8,473 nt of DNA from Pseudomonadota bacterium (GCA_021792815.1 JAJYTX010000092.1:1-8473); one strand, 5' to 3'. Shown: positions 1 to 6,791, numbered from the stretch's first letter. The notes: generated by a model not told the origin, from the letters alone. Numbers and translations are program-made.

Positions 1-2
1 TG

Positions 3-437
3 AACTTCCTGACCCCCCGGTACGATCTGCCCGTCATTCCCGTCAACATCAACTGCCAGGGGCCGCCGCTCATCCCGGTCGGGCGCGCCTACGAGTTCGG
101 CCGGGCGCTGCGGCGCGCGTGCGATGCACGGCCCGAGCGCATCGCCGTGGTCGGCACCGGTGGAATTTCCCACTGGCCCGCGACGCCCGACTCAGGACGC
201 ATCAACGAGGCCTGGGACCGGGCATTTCTCGACAAATTCCTGCGCAACCGGCGGGAAGAGCTGCTTGCCTACCGCGACGAGGACGTCTGGCAGGAGGCGG
301 GTCAGGGCGGCTTCGAGATCCGCACCTTCATCGCGATCGCGGGCGCCACCGAGGGGTGTGGCGGGGAACTCTGGTACTACCGACCCATCCCCATCTTCGC
401 GGTCGGCTGCACCGTGGCGGTGATGAAGCTCGCCTGA
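3..437 (+). CDS. Class III extradiol ring-cleavage dioxygenase, LigB type (3' part only)
   Basis: The frame is open from the left edge, so only the last 144 residues are present. The fragment contains GTGGISHW (visible residues 51-58), the LigB-family motif carrying the catalytic histidine, here H57. About 50 residues later GGFE places a glutamate (E105) where LigB-type enzymes have their third Fe(II) ligand (E242 in Sphingomonas LigB, from memory). The two iron-binding histidines of the N-terminal half lie outside the window. The segment between, with a GRIN..WD..FLDKFL pattern, also resembles LigB. Enzymes of this family open catechol-type rings next to the hydroxyls (meta-cleavage) in the cytoplasm. 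The substrate cannot be read from this fragment; protocatechuate, gallate-like and dihydroxyphenylpropionate-type substrates all occur in the family. The gene converges on the amidase, with only 37 bases between the two stop codons. The family call is firm, the substrate open. Confidence 0.85.
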   Translation, partial: NFLTPRYDLPVIPVNINCQGPPLIPVGRAYEFGRALRRACDARPERIAVVGTGGISHWPATPDSGRINEAWDRAFLDKFLRNRREELLAYRDEDVWQEAGQGGFEIRTFIAIAGATEGCGGELWYYRPIPIFAVGCTVAVMKLA

Positions 438-474
438 GCACGCGGCACGCCTCGACGCGCAGAAGAGCACACAC

Positions 475-1959
475 TCAGGGCGGCGGCACGAAGCCGCCGA
501 GCGCTTCCTCGATCAGACGGGCAAGCTGCAGGGTCGTGCGGTCCTCGAGATACGGGCCGATCAGTTGCACGCCGACCGGGAGTTTTTCGACGAATCGACC
601 GGTCGGCAGGACCGTCGCCGGCAGGTTCGCGACGGTTGCGATGCCCGGCCACATGAGGTTGTCGAAATAGGGCCGCTTTACCCCGTCGACACGGATGTAA
701 CGGTACAGTTGCGCTTGCGGTCCGTCACCGCTGGTGTCATGGGGAAACGCGACCGTGGGCAGATTGGGACAGATCGCCACGTCGTAGTCGCGAAAGAACT
801 CCCGCCAAGCGATGAACAGCTGCTCGCGCTGCTCGCAAAGCGTCTGCCAGCGGGCGAGGCTCTGCCGCGATGCGCGGCCGATGATCTCGGCATACTCGGC
901 GGCTTCGCCCGCGCCGCCCCCGACCGCTTGCGCCGGCATCGCGGGCGGTGACGGTCCGCCTGCGCCCACGATGCTCATCAGGACTTCGAAATAGAGCCGA
1001 AAGCTTTCGGTGAAGTCGAGCGGTGGCGTCGCCTGCCGGTCGATACGCACACCGAGGTGCTCGAGGTCCTGCGCAAACGCGTCGATCGCCGCACGAGATG
1101 CCGATTCCAGCGGATAGCCCGGGACATCCGTCCAAAGCGCCGCCCGGTATCCGCTGAGGCGCGAATGCCGGGCGGCGGGCAGCGCGAGCGCCCAGCCCGT
1201 GGCGGCGAGCGGCTCCGGTCGCGCCACCAGATCCAGGGCAAGCTCGAGATCCCGGGCGCTGCGCGCCAGCGGCCCTGCCACCGCGAGTTCCGCCTGATAC
1301 AACATTCCAGGCATCGGCGGAATGTGCCCTCTCCGGGGTACGAGGCCGTAACTCGGCTTGTGACCGAAGACCCCGCAGCAATGTGCCGGCACGCGGATCG
1401 ATCCGCCGATGTCGCTACCGAGCTCGAGCGGTGTCATCCCCGCCGCCAGAGCCGCGGCGGCACCCCCTGAGGATCCTCCGGGGGTGCGCTCAGGATTCCA
1501 GGGGTTGTCGGTCCGGCCATATACCGGATTGTAAGTCTGGTGATCGCTGGCCATGACCGGCACGTTGGTCTTCCCGAAAATGACCGCTCCCGCCTGCCTG
1601 AGCGCCGCGACCGCGACGGCATCCTGGTCCGGCCGGTGTGCCGCAAGTTCCGGCAGACCACAGGTCGCGGGCATCCCCACGACCTCATACGTGTCCTTGA
1701 TCGTCATGGGCAGCCCACGAAGCGGCTTCGTGCGGAGCTCCTCGAACGAGGCGTTGTCGAACGCCCGGGCTGCGTCCCGGGCGCGTTCCTCATCGAGCGC
1801 GATGACGGCGTTGAGCCTCGGATTGCGTGAGGCGACCGCAGTCAGGTGAGCCTCGAGCAGCTCCAGCGCGCCTACCCGGCGGGACTGGAGAGCTTCGATC
1901 AGCCGCCAGGCGGGCTGAAAGGTAAGATCACGGTCGCCGTAGTGTGCATTTGAAGTCAT
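475..1959 (-). CDS. Amidase of the amidase-signature family
   Basis: This is a 494-residue protein, full length for the amidase-signature family. The Ser-cisSer-Lys triad can be read directly: K88 in GLPMTIKDTYEV, S163 in the glycine/serine-rich GGSSGG segment, and S187 in GSDIGGSIRVPA, with the expected 24-residue spacing between the two serines. The C-terminal half has the usual LPVGVQLIGP motif near the end. The enzyme should hydrolyse a carboxamide to an acid plus ammonia or an amine in the cytoplasm; no signal peptide is seen. It lacks the gatC/gatB context of glutamyl-tRNA amidotransferase, so it is more likely catabolic. It lies downstream of the hpaD-like gene on the same strand (152-base gap) and converges with the LigB-type dioxygenase, which hints at amide-linked aromatic substrates (inference). 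I chose the ATG at 1959. A TTG three codons upstream (1968) is also possible. Neither has a clear ribosome binding site. Confidence 0.9.
   Translation of the reverse strand: MTSNAHYGDRDLTFQPAWRLIEALQSRRVGALELLEAHLTAVASRNPRLNAVIALDEERARDAARAFDNASFEELRTKPLRGLPMTIKDTYEVVGMPATCGLPELAAHRPDQDAVAVAALRQAGAVIFGKTNVPVMASDHQTYNPVYGRTDNPWNPERTPGGSSGGAAAALAAGMTPLELGSDIGGSIRVPAHCCGVFGHKPSYGLVPRRGHIPPMPGMLYQAELAVAGPLARSARDLELALDLVARPEPLAATGWALALPAARHSRLSGYRAALWTDVPGYPLESASRAAIDAFAQDLEHLGVRIDRQATPPLDFTESFRLYFEVLMSIVGAGGPSPPAMPAQAVGGGAGEAAEYAEIIGRASRQSLARWQTLCEQREQLFIAWREFFRDYDVAICPNLPTVAFPHDTSGDGPQAQLYRYIRVDGVKRPYFDNLMWPGIATVANLPATVLPTGRFVEKLPVGVQLIGPYLEDRTTLQLARLIEEALGGFVPPP
481..499. other. GC-rich hairpin at the convergent gene ends
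   Basis: A perfect 7-bp stem, CGGCGGC / GCCGCCG, encloses a 5-base loop. It lies over the last codons of the amidase and 44 bases past the stop of the plus-strand dioxygenase. In either direction there is no T run after it, so it is not a canonical intrinsic terminator. It could still slow converging polymerases or protect 3' ends. In GC-rich coding DNA such a stem may also be chance. Confidence 0.3.
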
Positions 1960-1969
1960 GGCAGTCAAA

Positions 1970-2064
1970 ACCGGCTGTCGGCAGCGATCCGGCCGCGGGG
2001 AGCCCCGGGCAGACTATCGACGTACCCGCCAGGATTCAACCTGTGCGCCCCATCGACAGCCGGT
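1970..2064. repeat. Perfect 11-bp inverted repeat in the hpaD-amidase gap
   Basis: ACCGGCTGTCG at 1970-1980 and its exact reverse complement CGACAGCCGGT at 2054-2064 frame 73 bases between the hpaD-like stop and the amidase start. The left arm begins only 10 bases before the amidase ATG. Both arms fall in non-coding DNA. It could be a paired regulator site or a long-range RNA fold around the amidase leader. The rest of the 152-base gap holds GC-rich stems, such as GGGCGC/GCGCCC at 2077-2092, and no obvious promoter. Confidence 0.35.
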
Positions 2065-2111
2065 GCGCCCGTCCCCGGGCGCGCCAGCGCCCCGTGCGCA
2101 GGCCGGGTTGT

Positions 2112-2993
2112 TCAGGACACCGGCGTGGCCGGACCCGCTGCGGGTTCCGGCTGGGGAATGCCGTCGACGGAAAATTCGACGATGGTCTGGCCGGTTCCGG
2201 AGCTGGCGAAATAGGGGCAGAGGATCTGCGAGCGGCCCCGGTAGCGGTCCCACCCCAGCGCGCCGAACAGCATCGCGGTGTCATGCATCCGGCCCTCGCC
2301 GCTGCAGGTCTCGGCATACTCGGGCAACAGGCTGAGGAACGCCGGCCAGTCCCCCGCCTCCCACAACTGCAGCACGCGCAGGTCTACCTGCCGGTTGAAT
2401 TCCCGGCTGATGGTGTTGAAGCCCTGCTCCACCAGGTGATTCTCCCAGATCTGGTGCGACAGAGAGCCGCTCGCGACGAGCGCCACTTTGCTGTCGCTGC
2501 GGGCGACGGCCCGGGCGATGGCCTCACCGACGACCCGGGATTCCTCCAGGCTGCCGAACGTGCTCCAGCCGGCCACGGACACCACGCCCATCCGTCCCTG
2601 AGGATTCATGTAACGCATCGGCAGGATAGTGCCGTACTCGAGGTCGAGGGAGGGAACCTCGTGCGCGCGGGTTTTCACGCCCGCGGCGGTCGCTTCCTCG
2701 GCGATGAGCCTGCCGAGCTGCGGGTTTCCAGGAAAGTCGTAGCCCAGGTCCTGCACGAAGTGGGGAAATTCGTGGCTGGTGTAGTTCCCCTTGTGCACGG
2801 CGTTGTTGTTGATGTGATAGCCGGCGTTGACCAGCCAGTGGGTGTCGAACACCACGAACGTATCGACCCCCCGCTCCGCCGCGCGCCGTCCGAAGTCGCG
2901 TTCGGCGGCGATCGCCGGCTCGCGGCAGCCGTGCGCCGCTCCCGGCAGCTCGGAGAGCAGCATCGACGGCACATGTGTGGCCTTGACGGCCAT
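2112..2993 (-). CDS. hpaD: 3,4-dihydroxyphenylacetate (homoprotocatechuate) 2,3-dioxygenase-like class III extradiol dioxygenase
   Basis: The 293-residue product matches remembered E. coli HpaD/HpcB along nearly its whole length: KATHVPSM at the start, VDTFVVFDTHWLVN (residues 43-56), the LEYGTILPMRYMN segment (118-130), the SGSLSH motif with the catalytic histidine (H180), GEGRMHDT (232-239) and SSGTGQ (264-269). H7 and H52 sit where the class III iron-binding histidines are expected. The enzyme meta-cleaves homoprotocatechuate to 5-carboxymethyl-2-hydroxymuconate semialdehyde, part of 4-hydroxyphenylacetate degradation. The end carries a Pro/Ala-rich tail of about 15 residues that I do not recall in E. 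coli HpaD. I chose the ATG at 2993 because GGTGAG lies 6 bases before it and the protein then begins just before the conserved THVPS motif. An in-frame ATG at 3050 would add 19 unlikely residues. No hpaE, hpaF, hpaG or hpaB neighbours are in view, so the true substrate may be a related catechol. Confidence 0.88.
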   Translation of the reverse strand: MAVKATHVPSMLLSELPGAAHGCREPAIAAERDFGRRAAERGVDTFVVFDTHWLVNAGYHINNNAVHKGNYTSHEFPHFVQDLGYDFPGNPQLGRLIAEEATAAGVKTRAHEVPSLDLEYGTILPMRYMNPQGRMGVVSVAGWSTFGSLEESRVVGEAIARAVARSDSKVALVASGSLSHQIWENHLVEQGFNTISREFNRQVDLRVLQLWEAGDWPAFLSLLPEYAETCSGEGRMHDTAMLFGALGWDRYRGRSQILCPYFASSGTGQTIVEFSVDGIPQPEPAAGPATPVS

Positions 2994-3002
2994 GACGATC
3001 TC
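2994..3002 (-). promoter_or_regulatory. Ribosome binding site deciding the hpaD-like start
   Basis: Reading the minus strand, GGTGAG is followed by six bases and then the ATG at 2993. This spacing supports that start over the in-frame ATG at 3050. The motif is a partial match to the Shine-Dalgarno core. Confidence 0.5.
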
Positions 3003-3035
3003 ACCCACCGGGCTCACCTCGCTTGACCCGCCCGT

Positions 3036-3056
3036 TCGTCCAGGCACCATGGACGA
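3036..3056. repeat. Inverted repeat in the hpaD-like leader
   Basis: TCGTCCA and TGGACGA are exact reverse complements separated by seven bases, centred about 53 bases before the hpaD-like start. It could be a second operator or a leader hairpin. It is short and could be chance. Confidence 0.25.
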
Positions 3057-3084
3057 GTTTCGCCCGGGACAGAGGCGGGACGGG

Positions 3085-3111
3085 TTATTAAATTAACATG
3101 TTAATAATAAA
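3085..3111 (-). promoter_or_regulatory. AT-rich promoter/operator island with a perfect 14-bp palindrome
   Basis: Within GC-rich sequence, 26 of these 27 bases apart from the central C and G are A or T. At 3092-3105 lies ATTAACATGTTAAT, a perfect 14-bp palindrome typical in size and composition of MarR-family operators. The island is about 100 bases upstream of the hpaD-like start. On the minus strand TTTAAT (3092-3087) is a candidate -10 box, one base off the consensus, and no good -35 is seen at the right spacing. A repressor on the palindrome would cover the spacer of that promoter. In E. coli the homoprotocatechuate genes are controlled by a MarR-family repressor (HpaR/HpcR), so a local homologue is a sensible candidate, although none is encoded in this window. 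Operator call moderate, promoter call weaker. Confidence 0.55.
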
Positions 3112-3127
3112 CCCCGGGACGCCGGGG
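3103..3127 (-). terminator. Probable intrinsic terminator after the ACP-FAAL-PlsC gene
   Basis: On the minus strand the sequence reads CCCCGG, loop CGTC, CCGGGG, then TTTATTATT. This is a 6-bp all-GC stem with a 4-base loop and an interrupted T run, located about 70 bases after the stop codon of the large fusion gene. The T-rich part is shared with the AT island used as the hpaD promoter/operator candidate, so the two signals overlap. Confidence 0.5.
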
Positions 3128-3194
3128 CGTCAAGCCGCCGTGAGCCGAACCGGCAATCGGCACGGCCCCTCGGAGTCCTCCGGGATGGCCCGGC

Positions 3195-6059
3195 TCAGAG
3201 CAGTTCCGGCTCAGCGCAGTGGCGCAGGATATGGTCTCGGGCGGCATCGCGCAGCCGCACGGCCGCCGAGAACCGATCCTCGACGGGCGCGCTGTCGAGG
3301 GGGCTGCCCACCGAGGCGCTGACCGGTCCCCGGCGCAGCAGCTTCCGGCCGTCTCTCAGCAGGTACCGTGTGCCGCGCAGGGCAACCGGCACGATCGGGA
3401 CCCGGGCCGCCGCCGCCAGCTGGAAGGCCCCCAGGTGAAAGGGTCTCAGCCCGGTGAGGGAGGTGAACGTGCCTTCGGGAAAGACCACCAGGCGCTCGGC
3501 CGCCAGATCCAGCCCGGGGCGAACCCGCTCGATTTCCTGTTCGGGCGGCGCCGAGCGGTCAATGAACACCGTCCCCAACCTGCGCAGCCACGCTCCGAGC
3601 AGGGGCACCTGCGCCAGCTCGCTTTTCGCGACGAAGCGGTGGGGCGCACTCAACAGCGCCGCCAGGAACACGCCGTCGACGTAGCTGGAGTGATTCGCCA
3701 CGACGATGTGAGGCCGCCCGAGCGCGAGAGCCGGCATGGCACTGACCGTGAACGGAATGCCGCAGGCGCGGATCACCCACCGGGCCGCAACGTGGGTCAC
3801 GTGCCAGGCGCGCCGCGGCGGCAACACCAGTACCAGCAGGCCGGCGGGCACGGCGATCAGCGCGATGGCGAGCCAGGCGTATGAGCCATAGGCAATCCGC
3901 ACAACTCGACGCCGCAGGCTGCCGAGCGAAGGCAGCGCCGCCCGCACGGCCAGGCTCATTGCCTGCAGGATGGGGTGCGCGCGGCGGTGGCCGAGCGTGC
4001 CCGCCAGATAGGCGGCCCGGGTCGCCGCCCGGCGCAGCTTGCCACTCGAAGTCTTGAGCACCGTATGAGCGCGGACCAGGATGATCTCATCGGCAGGCTC
4101 GCCGAGAAGGTCGATGAGGCGCCGGTTGATGCGCGTCGTGAGATCCCTGCGCTGCCGCGGCTCGGTATACGCCGTCTCCGCCAGAAGGATGAGCCGCTCG
4201 GTGGCGCCCGAAGGGTCGCTGGCTCCGAATGCGACGACGCAGCCCTTGCGGATCCCGTCCATCGCCCCGATGGCATGCTCAATCTCCTCCGGATAGAGAT
4301 GACTGCCGCGCCGGATGATGATGTCCTTGGCGCGGCCGGTCACGAACAGCTCGCCGTCCGCGAGGTAACCCCGGTCTCCCGTATCGCGCCACTCGCCGTG
4401 ACACAGACGGGCTGTGGCGGCCGCATCATGATAGTAACCGGGTGTCGCGGAGGGTCCGGAGAACTGCACGCCACCCTCGACCCGTTCGGGCTCCTCCGAG
4501 CCCTCAGGTCCCTGAATGCGCAGTCGGTATCCCGGCAATGGGCGCCCGCAGGAGACGAAGCGCAGCGCGTCCGTCTGGCCTGCTGGCACGGGCCGCGCGC
4601 GTCCCCTGAGAGTCATTTCACGCCGATCGATGCTGTCGATCCTCGGCCCGCGTCCGAGGGGCGAAAACGTCACGCCGAGGGCGGCTTCGGCGAGGCCGTA
4701 CACCGGGGTCATCGCCTCCGGCCGGAACCCATACGGCCCGAAGCGCCGCGCGAACCGCTCCAGGGTCTCAGGCCGCACCGGCTCGGCCCCGTTGAATGCG
4801 GTTCGCCACGAGGACAGGTCCAGCCCGCGCAGTTCTTCGTCGCGGGTCCGGCTGACGCACAGCTCGTAACCGAAATTCGGTGAGGCGGAAAGCGTCGCCC
4901 GGTAGCGCTGGATGGTGCGCAGCCAGCGGCTGGGCCGCATCAGAAACGCCGTCGGCGGCATGAGCACGAACAGGCAGCCGAAGTACAGCGAGCCCAGCCA
5001 GGCGCCGATCAGACCCATGTCATGGTACAGCGGCAGCCAGCTCACGAACGTGTCGGCCCCGGTGGGTCTGATCGCCCGGCCGATGGCCCGGATGTTGGCC
5101 AGAATGTCGGCATGCCTCAGCACCACGCCCTTGGGGTCTCCGGTGCTGCCCGAGGTGTACTGCAGAAGCGCGGTGGCGTCCGCGCCGGGCCCGCGCCGCG
5201 CCGTCCAGGCGCCGCTCTCGGCGGAAAAGTCCTCGAGCGCCAGGACGTGCTCGAGGCCCGGCACCCTCGAGCCCAGCAGGCGGGCGACGGCCCTGGCCTG
5301 CGGAAAGGTGATCAGCGCCGCGACTCCGGCGCTCGTCAGGATCCCGGCGTGCCGGCGCACATGCTCTTGCAGCTGCGACAGACGTGTCGGCGGATAGATG
5401 GGCACCGGGATGGCGCCTGCCAGCATCACACCGAAGAACGCCTGCAGATACCCGACCCCGGTCGGCAACATCAGCGCAACTTTCGAGCCCTCCTGCAGTC
5501 CGGCGCGCGCCAGACCGGCGGCGACCCGGCGTGCGCCCCGTTGCAGCCCGGCATAGGTCAGCTCAGTCGGAACATCATCCTCGAGCACGATGACATGGAT
5601 GGTGTCCGGTTGGCTTTCCGCCTGCCAGTCCAGCATCTCGGTGAGCGTGCCCGCCGTCGCGGGCGTGCCCCGCCGGCCCGCGAGCGCATCCGCGGCGCGA
5701 GGCGCTGCCGGCGTGAGTGGCGGCACCGCACCGCCGCGCACGAGACGGCGCGATGCGCGGCAGGCGTCGAGCAGATCGCCCACCGTCTCGGCGCCCGAGA
5801 GCACCTGCTCGGGAAGCTGCAGGCTGCAGCGCTCTTCGATCCGCCGCGCGAGCTCGACGCGCGCCAGACTGTCGAATGCCAGATCCCGCTCGAGCCTGCT
5901 CGCGAGGTCGATACCTTCGAGCGGTGGTTGCTCGCGATGCAGTTCCGCGTAGAGCGAGCGCACGATCTCGAGGATGGCCTCGGGGTCATCCGGCGCTTCA
6001 TCGTGCGCGGCCGCCCGCGCCGACGCCGTGTGTCTGCCTGTACCCTGGTCCGGCCCCAT
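3195..6059 (-). CDS. Three-domain lipid enzyme: acyl carrier protein, fatty-acyl-AMP ligase-like adenylation domain, PlsC-type acyltransferase
   Basis: Numbering is from the ATG at 6059 (954 residues). Residues ~24-100 form an acyl carrier domain; S64 in the DSL motif is the expected phosphopantetheine site. Residues ~140-690 form an adenylation domain: YTSGSTGDPKGVV (301-313), WLPLYHDMGLIG (341-352), YGLAEAAL (454-461), RDTGDRGYL with D559, GRAKDIIIRRGSHLYPEEIE (575-594) and the C-terminal lysine K674 in KTSSGKLRR. The WLPLYHDMGLIG and VSCGRPLPG segments resemble fatty-acyl-AMP ligases more than acyl-CoA synthetases. A hydrophobic segment (~726-747) probably anchors it to the inner membrane. 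The PlsC-like domain follows: NHSSYVD (H790, D795), FPEGTF (860-865) and VPIVPVALRG (887-896). Likely role (inference): activate a fatty acid as acyl-AMP, load it on the built-in carrier and pass it to a glycerolipid-type acceptor. E. coli Aas combines related activities in the opposite order and without a carrier. The frame stays open to an ATG at 6233, but that extra 58 residues is Cys/Trp/Ala-rich and unlike a conserved domain. An ATG at 6107 and a GTG at 6068 are also possible. No start has a good ribosome binding site. Confidence 0.88.
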   Translation of the reverse strand: MGPDQGTGRHTASARAAAHDEAPDDPEAILEIVRSLYAELHREQPPLEGIDLASRLERDLAFDSLARVELARRIEERCSLQLPEQVLSGAETVGDLLDACRASRRLVRGGAVPPLTPAAPRAADALAGRRGTPATAGTLTEMLDWQAESQPDTIHVIVLEDDVPTELTYAGLQRGARRVAAGLARAGLQEGSKVALMLPTGVGYLQAFFGVMLAGAIPVPIYPPTRLSQLQEHVRRHAGILTSAGVAALITFPQARAVARLLGSRVPGLEHVLALEDFSAESGAWTARRGPGADATALLQYTSGSTGDPKGVVLRHADILANIRAIGRAIRPTGADTFVSWLPLYHDMGLIGAWLGSLYFGCLFVLMPPTAFLMRPSRWLRTIQRYRATLSASPNFGYELCVSRTRDEELRGLDLSSWRTAFNGAEPVRPETLERFARRFGPYGFRPEAMTPVYGLAEAALGVTFSPLGRGPRIDSIDRREMTLRGRARPVPAGQTDALRFVSCGRPLPGYRLRIQGPEGSEEPERVEGGVQFSGPSATPGYYHDAAATARLCHGEWRDTGDRGYLADGELFVTGRAKDIIIRRGSHLYPEEIEHAIGAMDGIRKGCVVAFGASDPSGATERLILLAETAYTEPRQRRDLTTRINRRLIDLLGEPADEIILVRAHTVLKTSSGKLRRAATRAAYLAGTLGHRRAHPILQAMSLAVRAALPSLGSLRRRVVRIAYGSYAWLAIALIAVPAGLLVLVLPPRRAWHVTHVAARWVIRACGIPFTVSAMPALALGRPHIVVANHSSYVDGVFLAALLSAPHRFVAKSELAQVPLLGAWLRRLGTVFIDRSAPPEQEIERVRPGLDLAAERLVVFPEGTFTSLTGLRPFHLGAFQLAAAARVPIVPVALRGTRYLLRDGRKLLRRGPVSASVGSPLDSAPVEDRFSAAVRLRDAARDHILRHCAEPELL

Positions 6060-6242
6060 GTGCGACACGGATAATCTCGTGTGAGCTGCCGCAGCTGCGG
6101 CTGGCATCGAGCCTGCGGCCGGCCCGGCCGCGAGCGGCGCGAACCACCTTGTCCCCGGACACCACGCGCCGCAAGTCGGGATTTCCGCAAACGTCTCCTG
6201 ACCGGTCACCCGCGGCCACAACGCCTGCGGCATACCCGCCGA
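6060..6242. other. Probable leader region between the zincin gene and the fusion gene
   Basis: If the fusion gene starts at 6059, these 183 bases are non-coding. They include a 14-bp palindrome GCCGCAGCTGCGGC at 6088-6101 and, closer to the start, GATTAT on the minus strand (within 6071-6078) as a weak -10 candidate with no matching -35. If the ATG at 6233 is used instead, most of it is coding and the two genes are only 9 bases apart. Confidence 0.35.
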
Positions 6243-6791
6243 TCAGTCCCGGCAGTTCCCCGTCGGGCGATCGGCTTCATCGGTCACCCGATGGCTGCGC
6301 AGCCACTGACGGGCGTCCTCGGCGTCGCGATCAAACCATGCGCGGGCACTGCCCAGACGGAAGCTGTACCCCCAGGCGTCCATATCGGCCAGCAGCCGCT
6401 CCCGTCCCACACCGGACAGCTCCCCGGCAAGCAGCACCTGCAGATAACATACGGCTGATTCTTCCAGATCGTCTCCGCCCGCGTCCGTATCGAGGCGCGC
6501 ACGCCGCGCGGAACTCATGCACACGTAGTGGCAGGCTTCGTGCAACACCGAGTGCACGGGCGTGTCGTGCCGGGCGTACAGGCACCCGCCCTGCAGGCCG
6601 GCCTCGCTGTCACCCCAGTACGATCCGGGAATGAGCTCTCCCGGCGCGACCAGCACCAGGTTCAGCCCGAAGCGCTCCAGGAGCGACGCCAGGGATGCGC
6701 GATCCAGGTCCTCGAGGAGCAGTACGTGTCGGGGGCTCATGTCGGCACGCTGCGCGAGGCACGCCGCGACGGTGCCGGCATCAACCCCCAC
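6243..6791 (-). CDS. Conserved-looking hypothetical protein with a zincin-like HExxH motif
   Basis: I do not recognise a named family. From the GTG at 6791 the product has 182 residues. It contains HEACH (residues 84-88, bases 6528-6542), which fits the HExxH zinc-binding and catalytic motif, and 22-23 residues later E110/E111 in DLEESAVCYLQ, at a spacing where gluzincins place a third zinc ligand. Around it are residues that look constrained: GSYWGDSEAGL (57-66), DTPVHSVLHE, WGYSFRLGSARAWF (140-153). There is no signal peptide or clear membrane segment, so it should be cytoplasmic. It follows lptE by 33 bases in the same direction, which suggests cotranscription with leuS and lptE and possibly a link to envelope maintenance. 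Protease activity is inference from the motif alone. An ATG at 6740, just before SPRHVLLLEDLD, is an alternative start; neither start has a strong ribosome binding site. Confidence 0.75.
   Translation of the reverse strand: MGVDAGTVAACLAQRADMSPRHVLLLEDLDRASLASLLERFGLNLVLVAPGELIPGSYWGDSEAGLQGGCLYARHDTPVHSVLHEACHYVCMSSARRARLDTDAGGDDLEESAVCYLQVLLAGELSGVGRERLLADMDAWGYSFRLGSARAWFDRDAEDARQWLRSHRVTDEADRPTGNCRD

Noticed and set aside
475..1959. GatA subunit of the glutamyl-tRNA amidotransferase
   Set aside because: It shares the amidase-signature core, but there is no gatB or gatC nearby and the context is aromatic catabolism. A general amidase fits better.
2077..2092. GGGCGC/GCGCCC stem as a terminator after the hpaD-like gene
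   Set aside because: No T run follows it on the minus strand, so it does not qualify as an intrinsic terminator.
1944..3026. Long plus-strand open frame (360 codons) opposite the hpaD-like gene and its flanks
   Set aside because: It is antisense to a strongly recognised gene. The translation is Arg/Ala/Pro/His-rich with no known motif, as expected for shadow frames in GC-rich DNA.
5022..6074. Plus-strand open frame opposite the ACP and ligase domains
   Set aside because: The minus-strand frame carries all the conserved motifs. This frame has only compositionally biased sequence.
6088..6101. Perfect 14-bp palindrome GCCGCAGCTGCGGC as an operator
   Set aside because: GC-only palindromes of this length are expected about once in a window of this size and base composition, and nothing else supports a regulator site here.
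6279..6294. CATCGG/CCGATG hairpin
   Set aside because: It lies within the coding sequence near the end of the zincin gene, has no T run, and is explained by codon composition.
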